A stretch of DNA of 64,000 nt, taken from contig NZ_CP134146.1 in NCBI RefSeq assembly GCF_031583575.1, positions 806,001-870,000 of the forward strand. Direction: 5' to 3'. This document shows positions 1 through 8,699 of the stretch, piece by piece. The notes below the pieces were generated by a model. That model was not told the DNA's origin, ran no database searches, and saw nothing but the letters and a program-made list of their open reading frames with translations. The stretch comes from Thalassotalea nanhaiensis (GTDB lineage Bacteria > Pseudomonadota > Gammaproteobacteria > Enterobacterales > Alteromonadaceae). How positions within the stretch are numbered: the first letter of the stretch is position 1; every line of letters begins with the position of its first letter. The translations under genes were made by a program, and so were the position numbers.

Positions 1-919
1 ATGGCAGTCCGGTTAAATCATCTTCTTTTTCTTCGCCAGTCACCGTAACAAAATTTTCTGATTGAGCAACTTCAGGTGTTAAGTATCCTGAGTTTATATT
101 CATTGCAAAATCTTCGTATAAAACACGACCAAAACCTTTGTTTTTACGCCAAACACTCAGTTCAACCTTCATTGCATCGCCCGTATTTTCTATGATAGTA
201 ACTTTAGTAGCTGCATTTAGTTCGCCAGCATCTTTAGTTAACCCTTCATCTTCAAACAAGGCTAACTGACGTACACTGTAGTAACTTTCACCCTCGTCAA
301 AGCTATTTGTCGCCATTGCTTCCAACTCTGCTAACATGCCTTCACCTGAATCCATATTTTCAGGGAGATCATGGGCGATGCCTTTATGACAATCTATACA
401 GCTTTGATCTCGTTCTGCCGCCATTTTCATTTGCACTTTTGCGCGCTCACTCATAGCAGTGAAATCCATCGAGTCATAATTATGACAATTTTTACATTCC
501 AGAGAATTGTTTGAGGTAAATCGGTCCCATTCGTTTTGAGCTAAGCGCCCACGCTGTGCAATAAATTTTTCACGAGTATTGATTGTGCCAAATATTTTTC
601 CCCACACTTCTTTAGACGCTTGCATCTTACGCGCCATTTTATCTGTCCAATTATGTGGTACATGACAATCAGGACAAGTAGCCCTAACACCTGCATGATT
701 AGACCAATGAACAGTGCCTTTCAATTCTTGATAAACATTGTCTTCCATTTCATGACAACTAATACAAAACTTTTCTGTATTAGTTGCTTCGAGAGCGGTA
801 TTAAAACCACCCCAAAAAATTACTCCAGCAATAAAGCCGCCAAACGCTAACGTACCTAAGCTGTAATGCACACTTGGTTTTTTGATAATAGAAAAAAATT
901 CTTTTACTTTAATAAGCAT
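1..919 (-). CDS. torC: TorC-like multihaem c-type cytochrome (NapC/NirT family), partial
   Basis: Membrane-anchored periplasmic cytochrome that passes electrons from the quinol pool to a terminal reductase. It is cut by the left edge: 306 codons are visible and there is no stop. A single TM anchor lies at about residues 20-40, followed by four CXXCH haem sites: CISCH (52-56), CPDCH (82-86), CKNCH (142-146) and CIDCH (174-178). This is the NapC/NirT tetrahaem core. The frame continues more than 120 residues past the fourth haem, which fits TorC (extra C-terminal monohaem domain) and not NapC; the fifth haem would lie outside the window. The ATG has AGGAA six bases upstream. A TorE-like gene precedes it, as in the Shewanella torECAD order, so torA is expected to the left. 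The TMAO substrate is inferred; other TorC/DorC-type reductases are possible. Confidence 0.85.
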   Translation of the reverse strand, partial: MLIKVKEFFSIIKKPSVHYSLGTLAFGGFIAGVIFWGGFNTALEATNTEKFCISCHEMEDNVYQELKGTVHWSNHAGVRATCPDCHVPHNWTDKMARKMQASKEVWGKIFGTINTREKFIAQRGRLAQNEWDRFTSNNSLECKNCHNYDSMDFTAMSERAKVQMKMAAERDQSCIDCHKGIAHDLPENMDSGEGMLAELEAMATNSFDEGESYYSVRQLALFEDEGLTKDAGELNAATKVTIIENTGDAMKVELSVWRKNKGFGRVLYEDFAMNINSGYLTPEVAQSENFVTVTGEEKEDDLTGLP

Positions 920-962
920 AATAGTTCCTAGAAATTCTTAATTGCAATGGGCATTTAAAACA

Positions 963-1148
963 TTAACCGTGCCCAGGAGGACCTAAAATAAGTTGTGACA
1001 TCCAAATAATAAAACCATAACCTCCGGCAGCTAAGGTTGTAAGAATTGGAAAAAAGAAAATGATAATGACTAAAAAGGCCTTAAATTCTTCAGCTTGTGT
1101 ATTAGCCGTTTCAACAGGTGATTCTGAAAGGGGTTCTTGCTCCACCAC
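963..1148 (-). CDS. torE: TorE/NapE-family small membrane protein
   Basis: A 61-residue protein with an acidic N-terminus (about 1-22) and one long hydrophobic segment (about 24-55) that ends GPPGHG. This matches the TorE/NapE family of small inner-membrane proteins of unknown biochemical role, found at the head of tor and nap operons. The start is GTG at 1148 with GAGG about seven bases upstream; a second GTG is the next codon. It lies 43 bases before torC on the same strand, so the two are probably co-transcribed. I saw no clear TorR box in the 98 bases upstream. The assignment rests on the C-terminal sequence and the neighbour. Confidence 0.8.
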   Translation of the reverse strand: MVEQEPLSESPVETANTQAEEFKAFLVIIIFFFPILTTLAAGGYGFIIWMSQLILGPPGHG

Positions 1149-1246
1149 AATATAACCTCAAGTTTTTAAATATTATTTTAAAGTGTAGTAGAGAGAATCG
1201 TGAATACACAAAATGAATTGGTATTTTTGATATTATTGATGAATAG

Positions 1247-2170
1247 TTAAGCCCGTTGCACGGTATTATTCACCTGCATTGTTGGTGCTAGAATGTTAGC
1301 TTTCCTAAACTCTTCATTTACTCGCAAAGTTATATCGGTCTCCAACGCTTTTTCATACTTGGTGTCCAACACATACACTTTTACGGTCAGTTTATAAGCG
1401 ATGAAATTATTCGTTAACACTTGGCAAATTAATACATTTATAGGTTTATTCAGATAAGCAAATTTACTTAATGCGGCACATTCACGAATAATTCCTTGTG
1501 CTTGTGACAAATCTTCATCTATACCAATATGAAATACGATAGCCACTTGCATATCTAATTCACCGTAGTTACCACAGCTAGTTAGTTGATTTAAAAATGT
1601 GTTGTTTGGAATGGTTACCACGTTATCATCAAGTGTATTCATTTTTACAGAGCGTAATCCAATAGCAACAATATCACCGTACTCACCGCCAAATAAAACC
1701 CTGTCACCTACTTGAAAGGGTCTATCGAACATAATGATTATGCCTGCAACTACAGATGCAGCTAGATCTTTCATTGCAAAACCAACGGCAACAGCTAACG
1801 TACCACCAAGAATAGCTAATAGTTCTTTACTAAATTCAAAGCTCATTAATACGGCTGTTGAAATGGCGAAAAAATAAATTAGGAATTGAAAAAACACCAA
1901 CGCTTTTTGCAGTAGTAAACGACGCTCTGCAAACACTTCACTTAAATCATTTACTATGGTTTTTACTACTTTTAATATTGCCCAAACAACAATAAATAAA
2001 ATAACCGACATAAACAGACCGCCAGGTTTAACTACCTCAGCTAATGTGGTGATCACCTGAAGCTCTTTTGAATCAGGAATTGCCATTTGTGCACTAGCAG
2101 TAAAACTGACTAAAGCCGTGAATACCATTAATCCGCTAGTTTTTAAAAGTTGTACTATTTTACCAAGCAT
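1247..2170 (-). CDS. MscS-family mechanosensitive channel
   Basis: A 307-residue small-conductance mechanosensitive channel protein, close in length to E. coli MscS (286). It has a signal-like hydrophobic N-terminus (about 10-28) and TM segments at about 53-69 and 92-113. A Gly/Ala-rich pore helix follows at about 118-144 (GGTLAVAVGFAMKDLAASVV). Next comes the characteristic beta-domain entry FDRPFQVGDRV (about 148-158) and the VTIPNN motif near 185. Such channels release solutes under hypo-osmotic stress. The ATG at 2170 follows a strong AGAGGA site. It lies ten bases downstream of a large membrane NTPase gene on the same strand, so it is probably the second gene of a two-gene operon. The specific paralogue cannot be named from sequence alone. 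Confidence 0.9.
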   Translation of the reverse strand: MLGKIVQLLKTSGLMVFTALVSFTASAQMAIPDSKELQVITTLAEVVKPGGLFMSVILFIVVWAILKVVKTIVNDLSEVFAERRLLLQKALVFFQFLIYFFAISTAVLMSFEFSKELLAILGGTLAVAVGFAMKDLAASVVAGIIIMFDRPFQVGDRVLFGGEYGDIVAIGLRSVKMNTLDDNVVTIPNNTFLNQLTSCGNYGELDMQVAIVFHIGIDEDLSQAQGIIRECAALSKFAYLNKPINVLICQVLTNNFIAYKLTVKVYVLDTKYEKALETDITLRVNEEFRKANILAPTMQVNNTVQRA

Positions 2171-2180
2171 ATTTTGTCCT

Positions 2181-4865
2181 CTAGCGTGTTAATAAGTTTT
2201 GACGGGCTAAGTATTTAGATGCAGTTCTAAACCAAAACCAAGTGATTTGGTATCGGCCATTAACTTGTTCAACGATACCTTGAGCAACACAGGCAGCAAG
2301 GGCGCTATTAACAACTAAGCCGTGTAGACGTAAGTTTTTAACAATATCATTGACGCTACAACGACCAAATTGACACAGTACTCGCAACACTAGTAGTGAA
2401 TTAATATCGAAGTTTTCAATTATTTTACCATTTGGCGATATAGGTAACTTAGCGACAAGTTTACCTTCATTGTAAATAATGGAGTCAGCAAAGGCTCGAC
2501 AGGCAACTGCGGGGTTGCCATCGGCATATCCCCATATAATTCGGTAAATCCCTGATTTATTCCTGCTTTCAATTGAGTCATCTTCTATATCAGCGAGTTG
2601 CCGTGGAATGATGAGTTGGCCAAAATCAATTTTTATTTCCGCTTCTTTACAGCGTTGCTCAAATAACTCGCTGATTTGATCTTCAGACCAGTTTTTTAGT
2701 TGAATATTGCTTGAAAAGAAACCGGTTGCTATACCAAGGGCATTTAAAAGACTCCAAGAGCTACTATCGAAGGTAAGTACCCAAAGTGCTAAGCCTTTCA
2801 ATTCATTTATCCAACCGTATAAGCGGCGAATTTCACGCTGTCCACTGGCTTCTGCAGTTAATAAACGATGGCAGTTATCGAGTAAAATCAAATCAATTTC
2901 TTGTTCTTTAATTGCTTTAACAATTTCAGATGTTTTAATGTTGTCGCCATCTAAACCAAGTTGATCTTTGGTGGACTTTAAAATATCACTAAAATCTTCT
3001 GTACAATTTAAAATGATCGCTTTGCCATGTTGTTTAGCTAAATCCTGTAAAAACTGTGTTTTTCCAATGCCTCTTTCACCGGTGATTGCGATATGACTGC
3101 GTTCTTTATTTTCTAGCATCTTCATCACTTTATCTACAGGGCCTTTAAATACCGAGGTAACATTGGAGTTATTACTATCGATAAGTATTTTGTAGATATC
3201 TGGGTACAAACTTGCTGCGGATTTAGTTTTTTCTAACAGTTCAGTATTATCGTTCAATAACTTTTTACGATAAATTTCAGCGGTGATCCTACGGCCAGAT
3301 TCAACTTTGGAAATTAAGCTTAGAAAAACTTTTGATGCGACGAAATAAACAACAAACACTAGAGCAACATTAGCAAAAATAAAACCTTTAACCCCTTTGC
3401 GTTCAGTGATCAATTTTTTAATTAACTCTGGTGCATCTCGCTCTTCGTCGATGTAGTTGAAACAATCGCTACGCCACTGCAATATAAAGAATATATAAAC
3501 AGGTAATAGTAATAATAAGAAAACCGTTTCTAACCAGGAGTAGATGGTACCGTTAGCAATAAAAATGTCAGTCAATTCGAATGACAATTTATACCAACCC
3601 ACCCACCATACAGCGACCTTTAGTGATGCTGATTGTTTTTTAGTAATGTTTTTTAATACATTTTGCTTACCACGTTCTATCATTTTGCTGAGGAAACTAA
3701 ATGCAAAATAAGTTAAGCAAATCCATAGGGTAAGAGTACTTATTACTTCAATAAGGATTGGTATTTGAACAATATCAATGCTTTTTAAAATGAAATTAAT
3801 AAATATTAGCCATTCAATAGGAGTGCGTGTATTTTCGAAGTACCAAATTGCTCTCGCAGCTTTCATTCTTCCTGAGGTTCTAGGACGCACCGCTAATATC
3901 TTTTGACGCCATTGTGGCAATCCTACTTTTGCCCATACTCGCCATTTTTTTAGCACAACAATGGCAATAAAGATCATCACTAAATTAATAAAAATATCTA
4001 CAGGTGCCAATTGGAACCTTTCAGGGATCTCAATAACACGTTGGAAGCTAGCTTTTAATATAACCAAAACCTGTAAACGAACATATTCAAATTCAAGTTT
4101 TGCTTCATTAATACCGTTAAGTTTTGTACTGGTTAGTAACTCTCTAAATTCATCAGTGGCTTCAGCGAAAATTTTATTGCGTAATAAATAAAAGTTTTTA
4201 ATTTCCCGTGCCCTGCTAAACAATTCAATAAATTCTTCGTCATTTCTAACTTGGGTAAGTAATCTTAAATCGACATTTTTGTGCTTTACTTTTTCATATA
4301 ATTGCGCTGTTTTATCGGCTATAACAGGCCTAATACGACTATATAATTCTTCGTAGTCATCAGCACTTCGGCTTAAACTGGCAACTTTATCTTGTAGTAT
4401 GTAAAATTCTTGCTCAAACTTTTCTAAACTATCGTCGGTAAGATATTCTGAGTTTATCGGTTGAGGTTCATATTGAATATCTTCGTCATTTTGTTCAGCT
4501 ATTTCTTGCTGTTCAATATCGCCTTCTCCAGTTTCATCGATACTTGAATCAAGTTCACTGTCATCGGTATTTGATTCACTTTCATCAACACTTGGCTCTG
4601 CTTTATCGTCTACGATCTCATCAGTATTCGCTTGTGAGGTGTTTTCGTCTTTCTTCTTTTCTGGCTGAGTTTTATCTTTGACTTCAGATTCAGTATTTTG
4701 CGGTTCTGGTTTAGCCGTTACTGTTTTAGGAGTCTCATCTGTTTTTGTTACTTCACTAGAAGCTAACGATTGGTTACTAAAACAAAGTAACAAAACGATA
4801 AATAAAGCCTGAAGGAGCTCGCCTAATTTACTAGACGATAAGCTGTATTTAGGGGGAAAACTCAT
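2181..4865 (-). CDS. Membrane-anchored P-loop NTPase of unknown function
   Basis: An 894-residue protein that I do not recognise as a named family. From ATG 4865: a signal/TM-like segment (about 16-35); a strongly acidic Ser/Glu/Asp-rich stretch (about 36-135); a helical, probably coiled-coil region (145-270); and several TM segments (about 289-304, 351-370, 374-390, 444-462, 494-512). A cytoplasmic NTPase module follows, with Walker A GERGIGKT (596-603) and Walker B DLILLD (658-663). The last 75 residues look like a winged helix. The architecture resembles AAA/STAND-type ATPases tethered to the membrane. A TTG 12 bases further upstream is possible, but the ATG has the better-spaced GAG site. 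It precedes an MscS channel gene by ten bases. Function unknown; control or assembly of the channel is speculation. Confidence 0.8.
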   Translation of the reverse strand: MSFPPKYSLSSSKLGELLQALFIVLLLCFSNQSLASSEVTKTDETPKTVTAKPEPQNTESEVKDKTQPEKKKDENTSQANTDEIVDDKAEPSVDESESNTDDSELDSSIDETGEGDIEQQEIAEQNDEDIQYEPQPINSEYLTDDSLEKFEQEFYILQDKVASLSRSADDYEELYSRIRPVIADKTAQLYEKVKHKNVDLRLLTQVRNDEEFIELFSRAREIKNFYLLRNKIFAEATDEFRELLTSTKLNGINEAKLEFEYVRLQVLVILKASFQRVIEIPERFQLAPVDIFINLVMIFIAIVVLKKWRVWAKVGLPQWRQKILAVRPRTSGRMKAARAIWYFENTRTPIEWLIFINFILKSIDIVQIPILIEVISTLTLWICLTYFAFSFLSKMIERGKQNVLKNITKKQSASLKVAVWWVGWYKLSFELTDIFIANGTIYSWLETVFLLLLLPVYIFFILQWRSDCFNYIDEERDAPELIKKLITERKGVKGFIFANVALVFVVYFVASKVFLSLISKVESGRRITAEIYRKKLLNDNTELLEKTKSAASLYPDIYKILIDSNNSNVTSVFKGPVDKVMKMLENKERSHIAITGERGIGKTQFLQDLAKQHGKAIILNCTEDFSDILKSTKDQLGLDGDNIKTSEIVKAIKEQEIDLILLDNCHRLLTAEASGQREIRRLYGWINELKGLALWVLTFDSSSWSLLNALGIATGFFSSNIQLKNWSEDQISELFEQRCKEAEIKIDFGQLIIPRQLADIEDDSIESRNKSGIYRIIWGYADGNPAVACRAFADSIIYNEGKLVAKLPISPNGKIIENFDINSLLVLRVLCQFGRCSVNDIVKNLRLHGLVVNSALAACVAQGIVEQVNGRYQITWFWFRTASKYLARQNLLTR

Positions 4866-4990
4866 AAACAATCTCAACTAAAATTTATTCTTATAAATAT
4901 ATATTAGTTATTAGTATGTATTAGATTGCTGATTTTGCTAGTAAATGGCTGTAATAAAAGGTTATTTTAAATCTGTTTTATAAAGGATAT

Positions 4991-5015
4991 AAAAAATCCA
5001 GCTCTAGGCTGGATT
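4991..5015 (-). terminator. Rho-independent terminator of fbp
   Basis: Stem 4995-5002 pairs with 5008-5015 (AATCCAGC/GCTGGATT) around a five-base loop. Read on the minus strand it is followed by a T run (4996-4991), just past the fbp stop. Confidence 0.75.
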
Positions 5016-5049
5016 CTTTAAATAAATTAACTCTTTTAAAACCAAGTAA

Positions 5050-6018
5050 TTATTTATAGTAACTTAAACACTTTTCTACTTCGTTTTTAGCACCCAAGAT
5101 AACTTCAACTCGCTGATGGATATCTGTTGGTTGAATTTCCATAATGCGGCCTTCACTCGTTACACTTAAACCACCAGCTTGTTCAACTAAAAAGCTCATT
5201 GGGTTTGCTTCATACATTAAGCGCAATTTGTTTGGTTTGTTCGGGTTTCTGTTGTCGGCAGGATAAGTAAAAATACCACCACGAACTAAAACACGGTGTA
5301 CATCACCAACCATGGCTGCAATCCAACGCATATTAAAGTTACGTTCACGAGGGCCATCGCTGCCTGCAACTAAATCATTGATATAGTTTTGCATTGGTGC
5401 TTGCCAGAAGCGTTGGTTTGACATGTTAATAGCAAACTCAGACGTTTCAGGAGAAATTTGAACATTACGCTCAGTAAGCATGTAGCTACCATGAGTTTTA
5501 TCTAATGTATAAAAGTGTGTGCCAGCACCGGTTGTTAGCGCAAGCATTGTTGAAGGACCGTACAATACATAACCTGCACAAACCTGGGCAGTACCTGGTT
5601 GTTTGAACAAATCTGGGTTATCAGCGCTCATGCCTTCAGGCGCTTCCATAATCGAAAAGATAGTACCAATTAGTGAGTTTATTTCAATGTTTGAACTACC
5701 ATCAAGTGGGTCGAAAGAAACAATGTATTTGCCATTTTCGTTACCGGCAACAGAAGTATCTTCTTCTTCAGATGAGATCGCTTTTACAAAGCCTGATTCC
5801 AGCGTAATGTCTTTAAATAATTGGTTGGCAACAACATCTAATTGTTTTTGCACTTCACCTTGGATGTTTTCATCTAAAGTAGAGCCTAATACATCGCTTA
5901 ATTGACCCTGGCCAACTCGAAACGAAATTTCTTTAGTGGCGGCAAGGATGGTTTTTATTAATGAAATCAGATCTAAAGGAACTTTATCTTCGCGCAATGC
6001 GGGAGCAATTCGTTGCAT
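5050..6018 (-). CDS. fbp: Class I fructose-1,6-bisphosphatase
   Basis: Hydrolyses fructose-1,6-bisphosphate to fructose-6-phosphate in gluconeogenesis, in the cytoplasm. It is 322 residues long, against about 332 in E. coli. The metal and substrate motif [10 protein letters not shown] lies at 103-112, and the metal-binding acidic stretch SSEEED at 82-87. The ATG at 6018 is the only sensible start. In E. coli fbp is divergent from mpl. Here the same divergent pair is kept, but a secreted metalloprotease gene lies between them. It is a single-gene unit with its own hairpin terminator. The family call is secure. Confidence 0.97.
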   Translation of the reverse strand: MQRIAPALREDKVPLDLISLIKTILAATKEISFRVGQGQLSDVLGSTLDENIQGEVQKQLDVVANQLFKDITLESGFVKAISSEEEDTSVAGNENGKYIVSFDPLDGSSNIEINSLIGTIFSIMEAPEGMSADNPDLFKQPGTAQVCAGYVLYGPSTMLALTTGAGTHFYTLDKTHGSYMLTERNVQISPETSEFAINMSNQRFWQAPMQNYINDLVAGSDGPRERNFNMRWIAAMVGDVHRVLVRGGIFTYPADNRNPNKPNKLRLMYEANPMSFLVEQAGGLSVTSEGRIMEIQPTDIHQRVEVILGAKNEVEKCLSYYK

Positions 6019-6128
6019 GGGATACCTAGGGTTATGTAATAATTAAATGAAGTTAACACAATAAATAATCCCTCTATTGTACTAAACAATACTGTAAATC
6101 TCTAAATAAAAGTCTATTTATTCGCAGG

Positions 6129-6160
6129 AATTCATTTATTTTATGAAAAATAAATGAATT
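6129..6160. repeat. Perfect 14-bp inverted repeat, AT-rich
   Basis: Arms 6129-6142 and 6147-6160 are exact reverse complements (AATTCATTTATTTT and its mate) around the four-base loop ATGA. It lies in the 238-base divergent spacer between fbp and the metalloprotease gene. There is no T-run suited to a terminator on either side, so it may be an operator or a chance AT-rich palindrome. Confidence 0.6.
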
Positions 6161-6256
6161 TTGGCAATAAATTCGAAAGCATCTGAGTATTCAAACTCTT
6201 GCCTATAAGGTATATTGCTAGCAAATTAAAAAATAATAAGATCCAAAAGGCTTACC

Positions 6257-8677
6257 ATGAAAACAGTTTTTGTCGCTTTATTCTGCATTCTCACCACCTT
6301 TAGCTTCAATAGTTTTGCATTTGCAGAAGAAAACTTCAGCAAAAATAAAGATTATCAACAAGGTTTTATTCCGTTTTATATTGATAAAGAAAGCGGAAAA
6401 GTGTTTGTTGAAATCAGTAGTTTTGAACAGCAGTTTTTGTTTCAAAGTAGCATGCCGCACGGCGTTGGCTCTAACGATATTGGTTTAGATCGTGGTCAGC
6501 TAGGTCAAACACGGTTAGTGCAATTTGAGAAAGTTGGCAATAAAGTTTTTCTACGTCAGCTAAATACCTATTATCGAGCCGACAGTGATAATAGCCTCGA
6601 ACGACAAGCGATAGATGAAGCATTCGCTTCTTCTATCCTCTGGGGGTTTAAAGTAGAGAAAGTCATTAATGACAAAGTTATTATTGATTACACGCCTTTC
6701 TTATTATCAGATATTCACAATCTTGGAGCGTCTTTAAAATCTAGCAAACAGGGCAATTACGCAATTGATGCGACTCGTAGTGGTTTATATGAAAAACGCA
6801 CAAAGGCATTTGTTGATAATACAGAGCTAGAAGCAATAATAACGTTTAAAGGCACAGGTGCTGGGAAACATTTACGTTCTGTCACGCCTGATTCTAATGT
6901 TGTTACTGTTAACTTTCATCATTCGTTAATTCGCTTGCCTGATGAGCAGTATCAACCACGAAAATTTCATACATACTCTGGCATGTGGTCTGTGGAATAT
7001 GCAGATTATGCCAGCGACATTGATCAGCCGTTATTACAACGAGTGATCCCAAGACATCGGTTAGTTAAAAAAGATCCTAATGCAGCAGTAAGTGAAGCGG
7101 TAGAACCTATCGTTTACTATCTTGATCCTGGCGTACCAGAGCCAGTTCGTTCGGCATTAATTGATGGTGCTTTATGGTGGGATCAGGCTTTTGCAGCAAT
7201 TGGTTATAAAAATGCCTTTCAGGTAAAAATGTTGCCAGAAGATGCTGACCCAATGGACGTTCGTTATAACGTTATTCAATGGGTTCATCGTGCTACTCGT
7301 GGTTGGTCTTATGGTGCATCAGTTGTAGACCCTCGCAGTGGTGAAATTTTAAAAGGTCATGTAACCTTAGGATCGTTACGAGTACGCCAAGATTATTTAA
7401 TTGCTCTGGGTTTAACCTCTCCATTTAAAAGTAATGATGTTAATACAACTGAGCAAAAAGAAATGGCGTTAGCTCGAATTCGTCAATTATCTGCTCATGA
7501 AGTAGGGCATACCTTGGGTATCGCGCACAACTTTTCGGCCAGTGTGAACAATCGCGCATCGGTAATGGATTACCCACATCCGTTAATTTCTTTAGATGCT
7601 CAAGGTGATATCGATTTATCTAATGCATATGCAACCGATATTGGTGTGTGGGATAAACATGTAATTAATTATGCCTACGCTGATTTTGATAATGAGCAGC
7701 AAGGGTTAGCTCAGGTGATCAAAGCAGCTAAACAACAAGGTCTGCAATATATGTCTGACCCTGATGCTCGTCCAAAGTCGGGCGCAGAGGCAGCAGGTCA
7801 TTTATGGGATAATGGTGCTGACCCGGTAACAGAGTTAACTCGTGTTATGGCTGTACGCGCTAAAGCATTAAGTAACTTTGGCATAAACAGTATTGCCCAA
7901 GGTACACCATTTTCTGAACTTGAAAACACATTGGTACCTGTTTATAACTTTCATCGTTACCAAGTTGAAGCAGCAGCAAAAATAATTGCTGGCGTTAACT
8001 ATTCTTATGCAATAAAAGGCGAAGACGATATCGCTCAGTCAGTGGTTTCAGCCGAAAAACAACAAGCAGCAATCAAGGCGCTATTAACGACCATAGAACC
8101 TGAATTTTTAACCTTATCTAATGACATTATCAGTCTTATTCCGCCAAAGGCATATGGCTATTACCGCACGCGAGAAAGCTTTAGTTCAAATACCTCATTA
8201 GCATTTGATCCAGTAACGGCAGCTCAAGCGAGTGCTAAACATACTTTATCGTTAATGCTTAAACCAGAAAGGCTTGCGCGCTTAAATCAGCAGCATATGC
8301 TAGATGACAGTATTCCATCGGTTCATGATCTAATTACTGAAATTGTTACTGCAACAATTAAACAAGATAGCAAAACCGGATTACACAGTGCCGTGCAGCA
8401 ACGTATTAATCAACAAGTACTCGATAGCATATTAGCCCTATTTCATAATGATAAATTAGTTGCCGAGGTTCGAACTCAGGTTTATGCAAACTTGCTCGAT
8501 TTACAACAGTGGTTAAAAGGCAAAACCTCGTATCATTTCAAGGGTAATGTTTTGTATGCTCAGTACCATTTATTACAACAACAGATTGCTTTTAGCTTAC
8601 AACAAGGTAAAACTATCATTAAAGAAGTACCGGTAAGTATGCCTCCTGGCTCTCCTATTGGGGCATCTTCGCACTAG
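6257..8677 (+). CDS. Secreted zinc metalloprotease, metzincin-like (DUF5117/DUF4953 type)
   Basis: An 806-residue protein with a classical signal peptide (about 1-23, ending FAFAEE). The active site is HEVGHTLGIAH at 414-424, the extended HEXXHxxGxxH zinc motif. A Met-turn-like AsnArg..SVMDYP follows, with M437. That pair defines a metzincin-type zinc peptidase. The large N-terminal domain (about 30-270) and the flanks resemble the DUF5117/DUF5118/DUF4953 arrangement of predicted bacterial zinc-dependent proteases; substrate unknown. The ATG at 6257 has AAAAGG seven bases upstream. It lies 22 bases before mpl, so read-through is likely, but no functional link to cell-wall recycling is shown. 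Confidence 0.88.
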   Translation: MKTVFVALFCILTTFSFNSFAFAEENFSKNKDYQQGFIPFYIDKESGKVFVEISSFEQQFLFQSSMPHGVGSNDIGLDRGQLGQTRLVQFEKVGNKVFLRQLNTYYRADSDNSLERQAIDEAFASSILWGFKVEKVINDKVIIDYTPFLLSDIHNLGASLKSSKQGNYAIDATRSGLYEKRTKAFVDNTELEAIITFKGTGAGKHLRSVTPDSNVVTVNFHHSLIRLPDEQYQPRKFHTYSGMWSVEYADYASDIDQPLLQRVIPRHRLVKKDPNAAVSEAVEPIVYYLDPGVPEPVRSALIDGALWWDQAFAAIGYKNAFQVKMLPEDADPMDVRYNVIQWVHRATRGWSYGASVVDPRSGEILKGHVTLGSLRVRQDYLIALGLTSPFKSNDVNTTEQKEMALARIRQLSAHEVGHTLGIAHNFSASVNNRASVMDYPHPLISLDAQGDIDLSNAYATDIGVWDKHVINYAYADFDNEQQGLAQVIKAAKQQGLQYMSDPDARPKSGAEAAGHLWDNGADPVTELTRVMAVRAKALSNFGINSIAQGTPFSELENTLVPVYNFHRYQVEAAAKIIAGVNYSYAIKGEDDIAQSVVSAEKQQAAIKALLTTIEPEFLTLSNDIISLIPPKAYGYYRTRESFSSNTSLAFDPVTAAQASAKHTLSLMLKPERLARLNQQHMLDDSIPSVHDLITEIVTATIKQDSKTGLHSAVQQRINQQVLDSILALFHNDKLVAEVRTQVYANLLDLQQWLKGKTSYHFKGNVLYAQYHLLQQQIAFSLQQGKTIIKEVPVSMPPGSPIGASSH

Positions 8678-8699
8678 GCAATAACATAAGTAGATTTTA

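Noticed and set aside
620-850. 76-codon plus-strand frame at the left edge
   Set aside because: Antisense to the haem-binding cytochrome gene, which has four CXXCH motifs.
2181-4865. Anti-phage defence system built on MscS and NTPase
   Set aside because: No nuclease, toxin, recombinase or mobile context is present; the defence role would be guesswork, so only the architecture is reported.
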